From the NCBI RefSeq assembly GCF_002210345.1, contig NZ_MWQI01000001.1, positions 1,116,001 through 1,180,000 on the forward strand: 64,000 bases of DNA, read 5' to 3'. Under the pieces are notes generated by a model. It saw nothing but the letters and a program-made list of their open reading frames with translations, ran no database searches and had not been told where the DNA came from. The number at the start of each line of letters is the position of its first letter. Within the stretch, counting starts at the first letter, position 1. The position numbers and the translations under genes are program-made. The stretch is from Fibrobacter sp. UWB4 (lineage in GTDB: Bacteria; Fibrobacterota; Fibrobacteria; Fibrobacterales; Fibrobacteraceae). Below are positions 26,658-34,749 of this stretch, piece by piece.

Positions 26658-26786
26658 AGTAGGAAGTAGGCGGTTAGCAGAGCTTAGTTACTAAGTGCCT
26701 TCGGCACAGTTATTAGTTAATAGTTACTAGTGAATTTCATCTTAATACTTTCTAGTAACTAGTAACTTAGAACTATTAACTAGATT
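26658..26786. repeat. Composite heptad repeat with 5-3-5 hairpin upstream of smc
   Basis: AAGTAGGAAGTAGGCGGTTAG units, then GTGCC-TTC-GGCAC (26695-26707), then TTATTAGTTAATAGTTACTAG and TAGTAACTAGTAAC units. It fills the gap between smc and the next gene and mixes both unit types. Confidence 0.7.
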
Positions 26787-26788
26787 TT

Positions 26789-27289
26789 CTACTTCAGCTT
26801 AAAAGCAACATTCCCGTCTTCGTCTTGCGAGACAACAAGGTACTGGCTGCCGCCTTCGAAGTCGAGAATTGTTTCAGTATAGATCATATGAACATCTTCT
26901 TCGCCGCAGCCTTTTACATCTTTTTCAAAGACATTCGGTTCGCCTTGTTTGGCTAAAGTATTATACACTCTGTTGGGTGTGCTATAAGTAGCACAAACCT
27001 TCCCTATACTCGCAAGCAACTTGCCATTCCACTTGTCAAAACGCACACGAACCTTAAATTTCCCGACCCAGTCTTCTTCGACAACCTTGCTCTTTTCGCC
27101 CGGTTCAATCGCATCGCGAATCCACGGCTGCACAGACGTTCCGTCTTCCGAAATAATATCAAGCCCAAGAATCGTAACATCAGTCTTGTTTTCGACCTGG
27201 AGCCTGGTCGTCGTATCAATAAACAAGTGACTCATGCAAGCCGTCAAAGAAAAAGCAACCAGACAAAGGAATAAACGCAAATACTTCAT
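26789..27289 (-). CDS. Hypothetical lipoprotein
   Basis: 166 residues; lipobox LTAC (Cys18) after MKYLRLFLCLVAFS. The mature domain is likely beta-rich (TTRLQVENKTDVTILGLDII, KFKVRVRFDKWNGKLLASI) and looks like a small immunoglobulin-like or beta-sandwich domain with three later Cys. GGGAGG precedes the ATG. The start overlaps the stop of the outer-membrane protein gene by one base (TAATG), so the two are translationally coupled and may form an envelope complex. Function unknown. Confidence 0.75.
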   Translation of the reverse strand: MKYLRLFLCLVAFSLTACMSHLFIDTTTRLQVENKTDVTILGLDIISEDGTSVQPWIRDAIEPGEKSKVVEEDWVGKFKVRVRFDKWNGKLLASIGKVCATYSTPNRVYNTLAKQGEPNVFEKDVKGCGEEDVHMIYTETILDFEGGSQYLVVSQDEDGNVAFKLK

Positions 27290-28518
27290 TAGTGACCTCC
27301 CTGAGTTGCATCCACTTTTTCGTAGCGAATTCCCTTCGCCTCGATAACCTTATTGCCTTGAGCATCCACAGTCGGGGTATTCACATTTTGCTGTTCAGAC
27401 TGAACCTTCAAGAATTTTTTCAAGTCATATCTGCGGTCAGTCGTCTGCATCGGAGCTTCTTGAGCCGCACCGCGTCCAAAGAAACTGTTACCGATCTTAC
27501 CCAAGCTAATCTTGATTTCGGCAAGGAATGTTCCCTTGGCATGGAACATATTCTCGTAATCAAACGCAGCATTGTAACCCAGGCGAACGAAGAACAAATC
27601 TACAGCACCACCCCAAAGCAAGTCCCTCGCGCCAGCACGTTCATGGCGGCGAATGCAAGAGGCTTCAATTGCCCCCAGACGAGCCGAACCCAAGTAATAT
27701 TTCAATGTTGCAGAACGGAAACCATTATCCGGGAAATCAAATGACACTTCGGAATACAAAATTTGTTTATAAAGATTTTGTTCCCAATTCAAACGAACAA
27801 AGTTATCATCATCGCCATTCGTCTTGCGTCGGTATATCGTAGCATTCAAGTTCGGCAAAAAAGTCTTGAAACCGCTCGTTGCCCCACCGTAAAGAGACCG
27901 CGATTCCAAATCAAGCGAGAGACGAATCGTCTGGAACGTATTGCGATAGAAGCTTGCCTGTACGCTCACGTTCTTGTAACGCGCATGAGCCCAGTAAAAC
28001 AGCAAGGAATCCGACTCGTTCGGATAAACTTTGCGGCTTGCAAGTTCAAGATTCTGGTGCTGCAAACCCAAGGCAAATGTTGCGTCGTATGCGGAATTCG
28101 TATAAGAAAAGCCCCAGGTGAGCGCCGAAGAAATGTGCGCAAAATCGCCGTAATGCGGAAAGAAGAAAAAGTCCTGCGAATCCCAGCCCGTACGGTCAAA
28201 CCACGTGAGGAATCCCAAATGATTCGTAGAATCCAGCACCCAACTACCAAAAATGCCATAATGGTGCCTAAAAGCAAAACCGTCATGCACACCGTACTTG
28301 CTTTTTAAAGGCAACTGTCCAGACGAAGGCGTGTAAGTATAACCAATATCGATAAAACCACCTCGCCCGCCGCGCATCACAAGACCGATATCGCGGAGTT
28401 GACGGTCACGCATCACAAGGCCACCCTGAGTCAAAGCTTCAGCAGGAATCGGGTCAGCAAAGGCAACACCAGCCGCCATCGCAAGCATGAGAAAAATTTT
28501 ATTCACACCAAATTTCAT
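27289..28518 (-). CDS. Secreted outer-membrane beta-barrel-like protein
   Basis: 409 residues with a signal peptide (NKIFLMLAMAAGVAFADP). The body shows alternating amphipathic strands ending in aromatic residues (FIDIGYTYTPSS, HLGFLTWFDRT, ALTWGFSYTNS, VSVQASFYRNTFQTIRLSL, ATLKYYLGSARLGAIEA), typical of an outer-membrane barrel. The C-terminus (KKFLKVQSEQQNVNTP) is non-barrel, so a periplasmic tail is likely. TATATT lies 7 nt before the ATG and no Shine-Dalgarno is visible, suggesting a leaderless transcript. First gene of a pair with the following lipoprotein. No family recognised. Confidence 0.7.
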   Translation of the reverse strand: MKFGVNKIFLMLAMAAGVAFADPIPAEALTQGGLVMRDRQLRDIGLVMRGGRGGFIDIGYTYTPSSGQLPLKSKYGVHDGFAFRHHYGIFGSWVLDSTNHLGFLTWFDRTGWDSQDFFFFPHYGDFAHISSALTWGFSYTNSAYDATFALGLQHQNLELASRKVYPNESDSLLFYWAHARYKNVSVQASFYRNTFQTIRLSLDLESRSLYGGATSGFKTFLPNLNATIYRRKTNGDDDNFVRLNWEQNLYKQILYSEVSFDFPDNGFRSATLKYYLGSARLGAIEASCIRRHERAGARDLLWGGAVDLFFVRLGYNAAFDYENMFHAKGTFLAEIKISLGKIGNSFFGRGAAQEAPMQTTDRRYDLKKFLKVQSEQQNVNTPTVDAQGNKVIEAKGIRYEKVDATQGGH

Positions 28519-28551
28519 GGATGATAATATAGTAAAGGAAATATGAGTGGG

Positions 28552-28701
28552 TTAGTAAACAGTAGGAAGTAGGAAGTAGGAAGAAAGCGTCATCCTCGAA
28601 GCGAAGCGTAGGGGATCCATACAGTTCGAACCGCGATTAAAACGTTCTTTTTACATTCCTGTCTACTGCCTACCGTCCACTGTCTACTGCGGCTTCGCCG
28701 C
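28552..28701. repeat. Intergenic repeat cluster: heptads, GGATGAC element, 5-3-5 hairpin
   Basis: TAGGAAG units (28560-28583), a reverse-orientation dispersed element (GTCATCCTCGAAGCG...GGGGATCCA, 28589-28619), reverse heptads (CTGTCTACTGCCTACCGTCCACTGTCTACT), then GCGGC-TTC-GCCGC (28689-28701) touching the MBOAT stop codon. Confidence 0.7.
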
Positions 28702-30119
28702 TAGAACTGGAAATAAAGGAACGGGTTGTAGCTCTGGGTAAAGAGCGCAAGCGTTGCCAAAATAAACAAGCCAAGCGCAATGAGAGACTTTTTGAACGAG
28801 ACATCAATGCACCAGTCATAGCTGCGGTACTTCCAGAACGAAAGCAAGCCAGCCAGCAACATGAACACAATGCACGTCGGCGTGAAAATTTCAGCAGACA
28901 AAATCACGTCGGAAGCAGCCGTAGCACCAAGCCCAACCATATTCTTCCACATGCGGACGGCATCGCCAATAGAATCGGCGCGGAAGAGCACCCAGCCAAA
29001 GAGCACAATCACCTGCGTCAAAAGGATTTGCACCACGCGAGGAGCCTTGTAGTACCAAGCGTTCTTGTTGTTTGCACGTTCAACAATCATGAAGAACGCG
29101 TGATAAAGGCCCCAGCACACGAACGTCCAGTTCGCACCGTGCCAAACGCCACTCACGAACATCACGAGGAAAAGGTTGAAGTACATGCGACCCGTCGGCA
29201 CGCGGTTTCCGCCCAGCGGGATGTACAGGTAATCGCGGAACCAGCTCGTGAGCGAAATATGCCAGCGCTTCCAGAAGTCCGTAATGCTGACTGAGCGGTA
29301 CGGGCCGTTGAAGTTGCGCGGGAAATGGAACCCGAGCATAAGGCCAAGACCAATCGCCATATTAGAATAGGCCGAGAAGTCAAAGTAAATCTGGAACATG
29401 TACGCAAGCGAACCCCACCAGCTGTTGATGACGCCCGGAGCATCGGCCGCAAAAACGCGGTCTGCGATAATGCCCACCTGGTTTGCAAGGAAGATCTTTT
29501 CGGTAAAGCCAAAGCAGAAAAACAGGATGCCACGCACAAAATTTTCAAGCGTATGCGTACGGGTTTCAAGTTCTTCGGCGACCGTATTGTAACGCACAAT
29601 CGGGCCAGCCACAAGCTGCGGGAAAAGCGCCACGTAGCATGCGAACGTTGCAAAGTTCTTGACCGGAGGAGCAGAACCGCGATAAACGTCAATCGCGTAA
29701 CTCATGGACTGGAACGAGTAGAACGAAATGCCCACCGGCAAAAGAACCGTCATAATCGAGAACGGCTCACAGCCGAGCATGGTCGCAAAATCGTTCACGA
29801 TCCCCATGCCGAACATGTAATACTTGAAGAACCCGAGCGCCCCGAGATTCACCGCAATTGCAGTCCACAGGGCAACCTTTCGCTGCAAGGAACTTGCATT
29901 CGGCGCCGAGATGAACCGCCCAGCCACGTACACGACAAGCGTACAGCCGAACATGAGGAACACGAGCCACGGTTCGAGCCAGCCGTAAAAAACGTAACTG
30001 AAGATGGTAATGAACAAGTTCAGGAACGAATGCTTAGCCCCGAGCTTGAAGAGAACAAAGTAGCCAACCAAGAACGTCGGCAAGAAGTAGAAAAGGAAAA
30101 TCTGGGAAGAGAATACCAT
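28701..30119 (-). CDS. MBOAT-family O-acyltransferase (AlgI-like)
   Basis: 472 residues, multi-pass membrane protein. AlgI/DltB-type features: QSMSYAIDVYRG, FPQLVAGPIVRY, FWKRWHISLTSWFRDYLYIPLGGNR and the catalytic-His region VSGVWHGANWTFVCWGLYH. Such enzymes move acetyl groups across the inner membrane to exported polysaccharides. The usual partner (an AlgX/DHHW-type esterase-fold protein) is not next to it; the upstream gene encodes a small secreted protein. No Shine-Dalgarno; the start is preceded directly by repeat DNA. Confidence 0.92.
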   Translation of the reverse strand: MVFSSQIFLFYFLPTFLVGYFVLFKLGAKHSFLNLFITIFSYVFYGWLEPWLVFLMFGCTLVVYVAGRFISAPNASSLQRKVALWTAIAVNLGALGFFKYYMFGMGIVNDFATMLGCEPFSIMTVLLPVGISFYSFQSMSYAIDVYRGSAPPVKNFATFACYVALFPQLVAGPIVRYNTVAEELETRTHTLENFVRGILFFCFGFTEKIFLANQVGIIADRVFAADAPGVINSWWGSLAYMFQIYFDFSAYSNMAIGLGLMLGFHFPRNFNGPYRSVSITDFWKRWHISLTSWFRDYLYIPLGGNRVPTGRMYFNLFLVMFVSGVWHGANWTFVCWGLYHAFFMIVERANNKNAWYYKAPRVVQILLTQVIVLFGWVLFRADSIGDAVRMWKNMVGLGATAASDVILSAEIFTPTCIVFMLLAGLLSFWKYRSYDWCIDVSFKKSLIALGLFILATLALFTQSYNPFLYFQF

Positions 30120-30123
30120 GGAT

Positions 30124-30164
30124 TAGTAGGAAGTAGGAAGTAGGAAGTAGACAGTAGGCAGTGA
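30124..30164. repeat. Heptad-like tandem repeat, TAGGAAG type
   Basis: TAGTAGGAAGTAGGAAGTAGGAAGTAGACAGTAGGCAG, six units, immediately upstream of the MBOAT start. Confidence 0.75.
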
Positions 30165-30173
30165 GGTATGGGG

Positions 30174-30286
30174 TATGGGCTCGGTCGCCTTCGGCTCCCT
30201 TTGGGCTATATCGCATTTGCACAAAGGCTCGTAGAGCCGACCTCAAAGCGGAGCGACCTCATAGGAGCTTTAGCTCCGTGCCCATA
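30174..30286. other. 113-nt nested hairpin element
   Basis: Outer arms TATGGGC (30174-30180) and GCCCATA (30280-30286). Inside, GGTCGC (30183-30188) pairs with GCGACC (30253-30258), GGCTC-GTA-GAGCC (30226-30238) and GGAGC-TTTA-GCTCC (30264-30277) are local hairpins, and CGACCTC is repeated. It lies in a gap between two minus-strand genes. Could be a structured RNA, a terminator, or a fused set of palindromic repeats. Confidence 0.55.
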
Positions 30287-30302
30287 ACTCAATGACCTTT
30301 TT

Positions 30303-30704
30303 TCATTCATTCACTTCAATTGCCAAATAGCGCGGGGATTCGTCGTCAAAGTATTCGTCTTCGACTGCACCGTCCCAGTTGCCCTCGAGCGGGATGAGCT
30401 TGAGCGTGTGCTTCGCCTTAGCCTTGAATTCACCGACGTTGCCCTTGGACTTGTCGGCCATCTTGTCCTTGACCTTGCCACGGGCGATGAGCGGATTATA
30501 GACGCCCACGAGAACGTCCTTGGCATCAAGCTTGCCCGAAACCACCTTTTGGACCTTGTACTTAAATACATAGACATAGCTATATAAGTCATTGCTCGGC
30601 ATTTTTCCCGGAATTTCGGTCAAACGCCCTTCAATGGTGATCGGGTCGGCGGCGAACACGAATGCAGCCGCAAGAATCAGCGAGAGAAAAATCTTTTTAA
30701 TCAT
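30303..30704 (-). CDS. Small secreted protein, function unknown
   Basis: 133 residues with a signal peptide (IKKIFLSLILAAAFVFAADP). The mature part of ~113 residues has VYVFKYKVQKVVSGKLDAKDVLVGVYNPLIARG, a pattern of a small beta-barrel/OB-like fold, and a Lys-rich middle followed by an acidic end (EDEYFDDESPRY). No enzyme motif. Upstream of the MBOAT gene on the same strand, ~180 nt apart, so a link to polysaccharide acetylation is only a guess. No Shine-Dalgarno; TAATTTG lies 5 nt before the ATG. Confidence 0.65.
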   Translation of the reverse strand: MIKKIFLSLILAAAFVFAADPITIEGRLTEIPGKMPSNDLYSYVYVFKYKVQKVVSGKLDAKDVLVGVYNPLIARGKVKDKMADKSKGNVGEFKAKAKHTLKLIPLEGNWDGAVEDEYFDDESPRYLAIEVNE

Positions 30705-31111
30705 AATTACAAATTAGAAAATTTTATGGCGAGAGATTAGAGCGAGGCTGGTCTTTGGCCATTGGTCATTAGTCAATTGTCATTAGTTATTAGTGAAAGG
30801 CAAATAGGATTACGGAGATATTTTTCGCATACTCGCCAAAATTTTCACATTATTTTGAACATAAAATGAACCAAACAGCAAATTTTAGCTCAAAAATCTT
30901 CAATTTTTACTTTACATCAATTTACCAAATTCAAACTTTTAACAAAAATCGTTAATTTTTACATTTTTTAGACTTTAAAAATTAAAATTTTCACCAAAAA
31001 TTTCAAAAATTTTCACAAAAGTCGGCTTTTACCTCTTGCCACCCTCAAAAATTACTCCTATATTTCAGCCCATCTAAATTTTCATCTATTCTTTAAAAGA
31101 CAGGATAAATT
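30705..31111. promoter_or_regulatory. A/T-rich intergenic region with divergent promoters
   Basis: Contains a TAGTCAT heptad tract (about 30750-30795), then ~230 bp of A/T-rich DNA with runs of AAATTTT and TTTTCAC, ending in the ilvB promoter. No gene seen. I looked for a branched-chain leader peptide and attenuator before ilvB and found none. Confidence 0.6.
31036..31064 (+). promoter_or_regulatory. Sigma-70-type promoter of ilvBN
   Basis: TTGCCA (31036-31041), 17-bp spacer, TATATT (31059-31064), followed by a ~40-nt leader. AGGA precedes the ATG at 31112. Confidence 0.55.
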
Positions 31112-32830
31112 ATGGCAAATAAGACCTTAAGTGGTGCCGAAGTGATTATCGAATGCCTCAAGCGTGAAGGCGTTGATACAATTTTCGGCTATCCCGGTGG
31201 ATCGGCCATTCCGATGTTCGATGCCATCCTCGACTCCAGCATCAAAGTTGTGCTCAGCCGTCATGAACAGGGCGCAACCCACATGGCTGACGGTTATGCC
31301 CGCCAGACCGGTAAGGTCGGTGTAGCTCTTGTCACTAGCGGTCCGGGTGCAACGAACACGTTTACAGGTATTTATACAGCTCTCATGGATTCTAGCCCGA
31401 TTGTCGTGCTCACAGCACAGACGACGACTCCGAACTTGGGCAAGGACGCCTTCCAGGAATGCGATACAAGCGGTATGACTTTTGCAACCGTGAAGCATTC
31501 TTACTTGGTGAAGGACACGAACGACCTCCCGCGCGTGATGAAGGAAGCGTTCCACATCGCACGTTCTGGCCGTCCGGGTCCGGTGCTTATCGACCTTCCG
31601 AAGGACGTGACTGCAGGCCCCTGCACCGCTCCGTTCACGGACCAGATGGACCTTCCGGGTTACAAGATCCCGACCTACGCTTCTACCGAAAGCGTTGAAA
31701 AGGCCGCAGAATACCTCAAGAATTCCAAGAAGCCGCTTTTACTCGTGGGCCACGGTGCCATGATTTCTGGCGCACACCGCCAGGTGAAGGAACTCGCCGA
31801 AAAGCTCGGCGCTCCGGTTTGCTGCACGATGCTTGGCCTCGGCGCATTCCCGACCGATCACGAACTTTCGCTCGGCATGCTCGGCATGCACGGCACGATT
31901 TACGCCAACAAGGCTGTTCTCGAATGCGACCTCATTCTCTCTATCGGTAGCCGTTGGGACGACCGCATTACCGGTAAGCTCAGCGAATTCTGCAAGAACG
32001 CCGTGAAGATGCACATCGACATCGACCCTGCCGAAGAAGGCAAGGTTTTGCAGCCGGATGTGTTCATGTGCGGTGACGCCAAGCTCGTCTTGGAACAGCT
32101 CCTCCCGATGGTGAACAAGCTCGATACCGCCGACTGGATCAAGACTTGCCAGACTTGGAAGAAGCGCTACCCGCTTACTTACGCCAAGCAGGGCGGCCTC
32201 CGTATGCAGCACATCGTTGCTACCGTGAGCGAACTTACGCAGGGCAAGGCAATCGTCACGACGGACGTGGGCCAGCACCAGATGTGGGTTGCACAGTTCT
32301 TCCACATCAACTATCCGCGTCAGCTCCACTCCAGCGGTGGCGCAGGCACGATGGGCTTTGGCTTCCCGGCTGCTATCGGTGCCGCATTCGGCAACGAAAC
32401 CGGTTGGCCGGTTTGCAGCTTCAGCGGTGACGGTGGTTTCCAGATGACCGAAGCAGAACTTGCAACGGCCGCCATCCACAAGCTCCCCATCAAGATTTTC
32501 GTGATGGACAACAAGTACCTCGGCATGGTGCGCCAGTGGCAGGAACTCTTCTATGACCACCGCTATTCCAGCGTGGACATGAGAGGCAACCCGGACTTCG
32601 TGAAGCTCGCCGAAGCTTATGGCATCCCGGGTCTCCGTATCAAGCGCCCGGCAGACGCCGAACGCGTGATCCAGAAGGCTTTGGACTACAACGACGGCCC
32701 GATTCTCATCCACTGCGAATGCGAAAAGGAAGACAACGTGTTCCCGATGATTCCGGCAGGCGCTCCGATCACTAGCATGATCACCGAACAGCCGAAGACG
32801 CAGCTCGAAAAACCCACCGGATCGACGTAA
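31112..32830 (+). CDS. ilvB: Acetolactate synthase large subunit
   Basis: 572 residues. TPP-, FAD- and Mg-dependent enzyme joining two pyruvates (or pyruvate and 2-ketobutyrate) in the first common step of valine, leucine and isoleucine synthesis. Shows GYPGGSAIPMFDAI, RHEQGATHMADGYAR (TPP-activating Glu region), GPGATN, the central FAD-binding domain, and the C-terminal TPP motif GDGGFQMTEAELATAA...NKYLGMVRQWQELFY. Length is typical. The small subunit follows 15 nt downstream in the same operon. Confidence 0.97.
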   Translation: MANKTLSGAEVIIECLKREGVDTIFGYPGGSAIPMFDAILDSSIKVVLSRHEQGATHMADGYARQTGKVGVALVTSGPGATNTFTGIYTALMDSSPIVVLTAQTTTPNLGKDAFQECDTSGMTFATVKHSYLVKDTNDLPRVMKEAFHIARSGRPGPVLIDLPKDVTAGPCTAPFTDQMDLPGYKIPTYASTESVEKAAEYLKNSKKPLLLVGHGAMISGAHRQVKELAEKLGAPVCCTMLGLGAFPTDHELSLGMLGMHGTIYANKAVLECDLILSIGSRWDDRITGKLSEFCKNAVKMHIDIDPAEEGKVLQPDVFMCGDAKLVLEQLLPMVNKLDTADWIKTCQTWKKRYPLTYAKQGGLRMQHIVATVSELTQGKAIVTTDVGQHQMWVAQFFHINYPRQLHSSGGAGTMGFGFPAAIGAAFGNETGWPVCSFSGDGGFQMTEAELATAAIHKLPIKIFVMDNKYLGMVRQWQELFYDHRYSSVDMRGNPDFVKLAEAYGIPGLRIKRPADAERVIQKALDYNDGPILIHCECEKEDNVFPMIPAGAPITSMITEQPKTQLEKPTGST

Positions 32831-32845
32831 TAGGAGAATTTGAAA

Positions 32846-33340
32846 ATGAAAGATATTGCACATTCTATTAGCTTGTTAGTGGCAAACCGCCCGGGCGTGC
32901 TCGTGCGTATTGCACTCGTGTTCTCCCGCCGTGGCTACAACATCGATTCTCTCGTCGTCTCCCCCACGCTCGACCCGAACTTCAGCCGCATGAACATCAT
33001 CGCTCACGGCAATCCCGAAATCTTGATGCAGATCATCAAGCAGCTCGAAAAGCTCGTGGACGTGGTTCAGGCCAAGGACCATACCGGTACGGACGCCGTG
33101 GAAAAGGAACTCGCACTCATCAAGGTTCGTTGCACTGCAGAACAGCGCACCGAAATCTTGCAGCTTTGCGACCATTTCCACGCCAACACGGTGGATATGA
33201 CGATGACTTCCATGATTATCCAGATTACGGGCAACAGCACGAAGGTCGATACCCTCAAGAGCTTGTTGCAGAAGTTCGAAATCGTAGAATACATCCGCAC
33301 GGGCAAGGTCATCATGCTCCGCGGCGAAGACAAGACGTAG
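32846..33340 (+). CDS. ilvN: Acetolactate synthase small (regulatory) subunit
   Basis: 164 residues. N-terminal ACT domain (ISLLVANRPGVLVRIALVFSRRGYNIDSLVVSPT) for feedback control by valine, and the C-terminal domain that activates the large subunit (VKCTAEQR-type motif VRCTAEQRTEILQLCDHF, FEIVEYIRTGKVIMLRG). ATG 32846 has AGGAG 9 nt upstream; a TTG six nt earlier is in frame but less likely. Followed by a terminator. Confidence 0.96.
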   Translation: MKDIAHSISLLVANRPGVLVRIALVFSRRGYNIDSLVVSPTLDPNFSRMNIIAHGNPEILMQIIKQLEKLVDVVQAKDHTGTDAVEKELALIKVRCTAEQRTEILQLCDHFHANTVDMTMTSMIIQITGNSTKVDTLKSLLQKFEIVEYIRTGKVIMLRGEDKT

Positions 33341-33368
33341 TCACTAGTCATTAGTCACTAGTCTTTAG
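33338..33368. repeat. TAGTCAT heptad repeat after ilvN
   Basis: TAGTCACTAGTCATTAGTCACTAGTCTTTAG starts in the ilvN stop codon and runs into the terminator. Confidence 0.75.
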
Positions 33369-33381
33369 AATAATAGCTGTA

Positions 33382-33410
33382 ATGCCGGCCTTCGGGTCGG
33401 CATTTGTTGT
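33382..33410 (+). terminator. Rho-independent terminator of ilvBN
   Basis: ATGCCGGCC-TTC-GGGTCGGCAT stem (one G.T pair) followed by TTGTTGTTT. Confidence 0.75.
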
Positions 33411-33548
33411 TTATGGAACTACGGTGGCCTATATGCAACGCATGCAACAAAATCATACAAGCCCCAAGATTAAAACAAGCTAAAAGTGGTCTATATACTC
33501 CAAAACAAACTATATTAAGGTAGAGTGTTAAGGTTGAAGGAGATTTCT

Positions 33549-34118
33549 ATGAAAATCGAGAAGAAGAAAATCATCAATAGTTCACGTTTGTCCAGCACCA
33601 CTAAAGCTGGAATCGCATCAATGCTCGGCATGTCCGCCGTCTTGATGAGCGGCTGCCTAGGCGAAGCCGAAAGCGGTCAAGTTGTCGGCCCTATTGAGCC
33701 GGACAACAACAACCCGAACAGCAGCGACGATTCCGAAGGCCCAGAAATTGCATCCAGCTCCTCTGTAGCCGATATTCCGCTGAGCCACGAACACCTCAGT
33801 AGCGAAGCGGTCGAAGCGCTTTCTTCTTCGGCCATGGATACGCCGAACAGCTCGTCCGAGAACCTCGCCAGCTCTTCTTCAGAAGCCCCCACCAGCTCAG
33901 CAGAAGAAGTCCTCAGCAGTTCTTCCGAAAATTCCAGCAGTTCTTTTGTGGAAAAGCCACTCAGCTCATCAAGTGACTCAGTCGTCCCTCCATGGCCAAG
34001 AGAAAAAACATGCGAAACGGTAGACTCCACAGGAATCCACGTCATTATGTGCCATGACGATGATCGCGGCATGATGGCAAGCATGGTTTCCACATACGAA
34101 ATGCTTGACTTGTCCTAA
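33549..34118 (+). CDS. Ser-rich lipoprotein A, putative radical SAM substrate
   Basis: 189 residues from ATG 33549, with AAGGAGA 6 nt upstream. It has an unusual long basic N-region (MKIEKKKIINSSRLSS), a hydrophobic stretch and lipobox MSGC (Cys36). Residues ~60-150 are Ser-rich blocks (SSSSVAD, EHLSSEAVEALSSSA, ENLASSSSEA, ENSSSSF). The C-terminus holds two Cys and ends with CHDDDRGMMASMVSTYEMLD. N-terminus, the HLSSEAxEALSS segment and the C-terminal SMVxT(Y/F)E motif are shared with the next gene. Followed at 34144 by the paralogue and at 34746 by a radical SAM/SPASM enzyme. I infer it is a modified surface lipoprotein or RiPP-like precursor; no known family is recognised. Confidence 0.75.
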   Translation: MKIEKKKIINSSRLSSTTKAGIASMLGMSAVLMSGCLGEAESGQVVGPIEPDNNNPNSSDDSEGPEIASSSSVADIPLSHEHLSSEAVEALSSSAMDTPNSSSENLASSSSEAPTSSAEEVLSSSSENSSSSFVEKPLSSSSDSVVPPWPREKTCETVDSTGIHVIMCHDDDRGMMASMVSTYEMLDLS

Positions 34119-34143
34119 TTGAATTTTGTAGTCTGGGATAATT

Positions 34144-34749
34144 ATGAAGATCGAGAAGAAAAAAGTCGTTAAAAGCTCAAAATTGAGCAATTTTGCTAAA
34201 AGCGCGGTCGCAGCCGCACTCGGAATCGCAGCATCCATCGGGACAACAGCCTGCGATGACAGCATATCCGCCATCGGCGGCGACAAAAAGCAAGAACCCG
34301 AACCGACATGCGGTGAAGTCGAATGCGGAAGCGAGTTCAGCAGCTCTAGCTACACCGACATTTCTTCAAGCGGCGAGCACCTCAGCAGCGAAGCCATTGA
34401 AGCACTTTCGTCTGCCAAACAGCCCAAAAGCAGTTCTTCAATAATCTCGGCAGGCATCCCTCACACTTATTCGTCATCGTCCGTCAAACAACCTAGCAGT
34501 TCGTCTTACGAGCCGCCCCTACAAGCGGGCATCCTCCCGCCGTACGAAGATTCTTCTTCAAGCGAAACGCCATCAAGCTCGTCCGAGGAAAAGTCTAGTA
34601 GCAGCGAAGCCGATATCCCAGATCCACGGATTATACCTGTCATAGACACGCTCAGCCCCCGCATCCACCTCTGCGAAGATCCAAACGATCCACGCTGCCT
34701 TATCGAAAGCATGGTGACGACATTCGAACAAGATGACATCCAAGCATGA
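34144..34749 (+). CDS. Ser-rich lipoprotein B, paralogue of A, putative radical SAM substrate
   Basis: 201 residues. Same layout as lipoprotein A: basic N-region MKIEKKKVVKSSKLSN, hydrophobic segment, lipobox TTAC (Cys37), a CGEVECG pair, Ser-rich blocks (FSSSSYTDISSSGEHLSS, KSSSSIIS, PSSSSEEKSSSSE), then a C-terminal region with CEDPNDPRCLIESMVTTFEQDD. Its stop TGA overlaps the ATG of the radical SAM gene (ATGA), so enzyme and protein B are translationally coupled. It differs from A in having a Pro-rich linker (EPPLQAGILPPYE) and an extra Cys in the C-terminal core. Ribosome-binding site weak (GGGA). Confidence 0.75.
   Translation: MKIEKKKVVKSSKLSNFAKSAVAAALGIAASIGTTACDDSISAIGGDKKQEPEPTCGEVECGSEFSSSSYTDISSSGEHLSSEAIEALSSAKQPKSSSSIISAGIPHTYSSSSVKQPSSSSYEPPLQAGILPPYEDSSSSETPSSSSEEKSSSSEADIPDPRIIPVIDTLSPRIHLCEDPNDPRCLIESMVTTFEQDDIQA

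Noticed and set aside
30800-31111. Branched-chain leader peptide/attenuator before ilvB
   Set aside because: No short ORF rich in Leu/Val/Ile codons and no terminator hairpin before the ATG.
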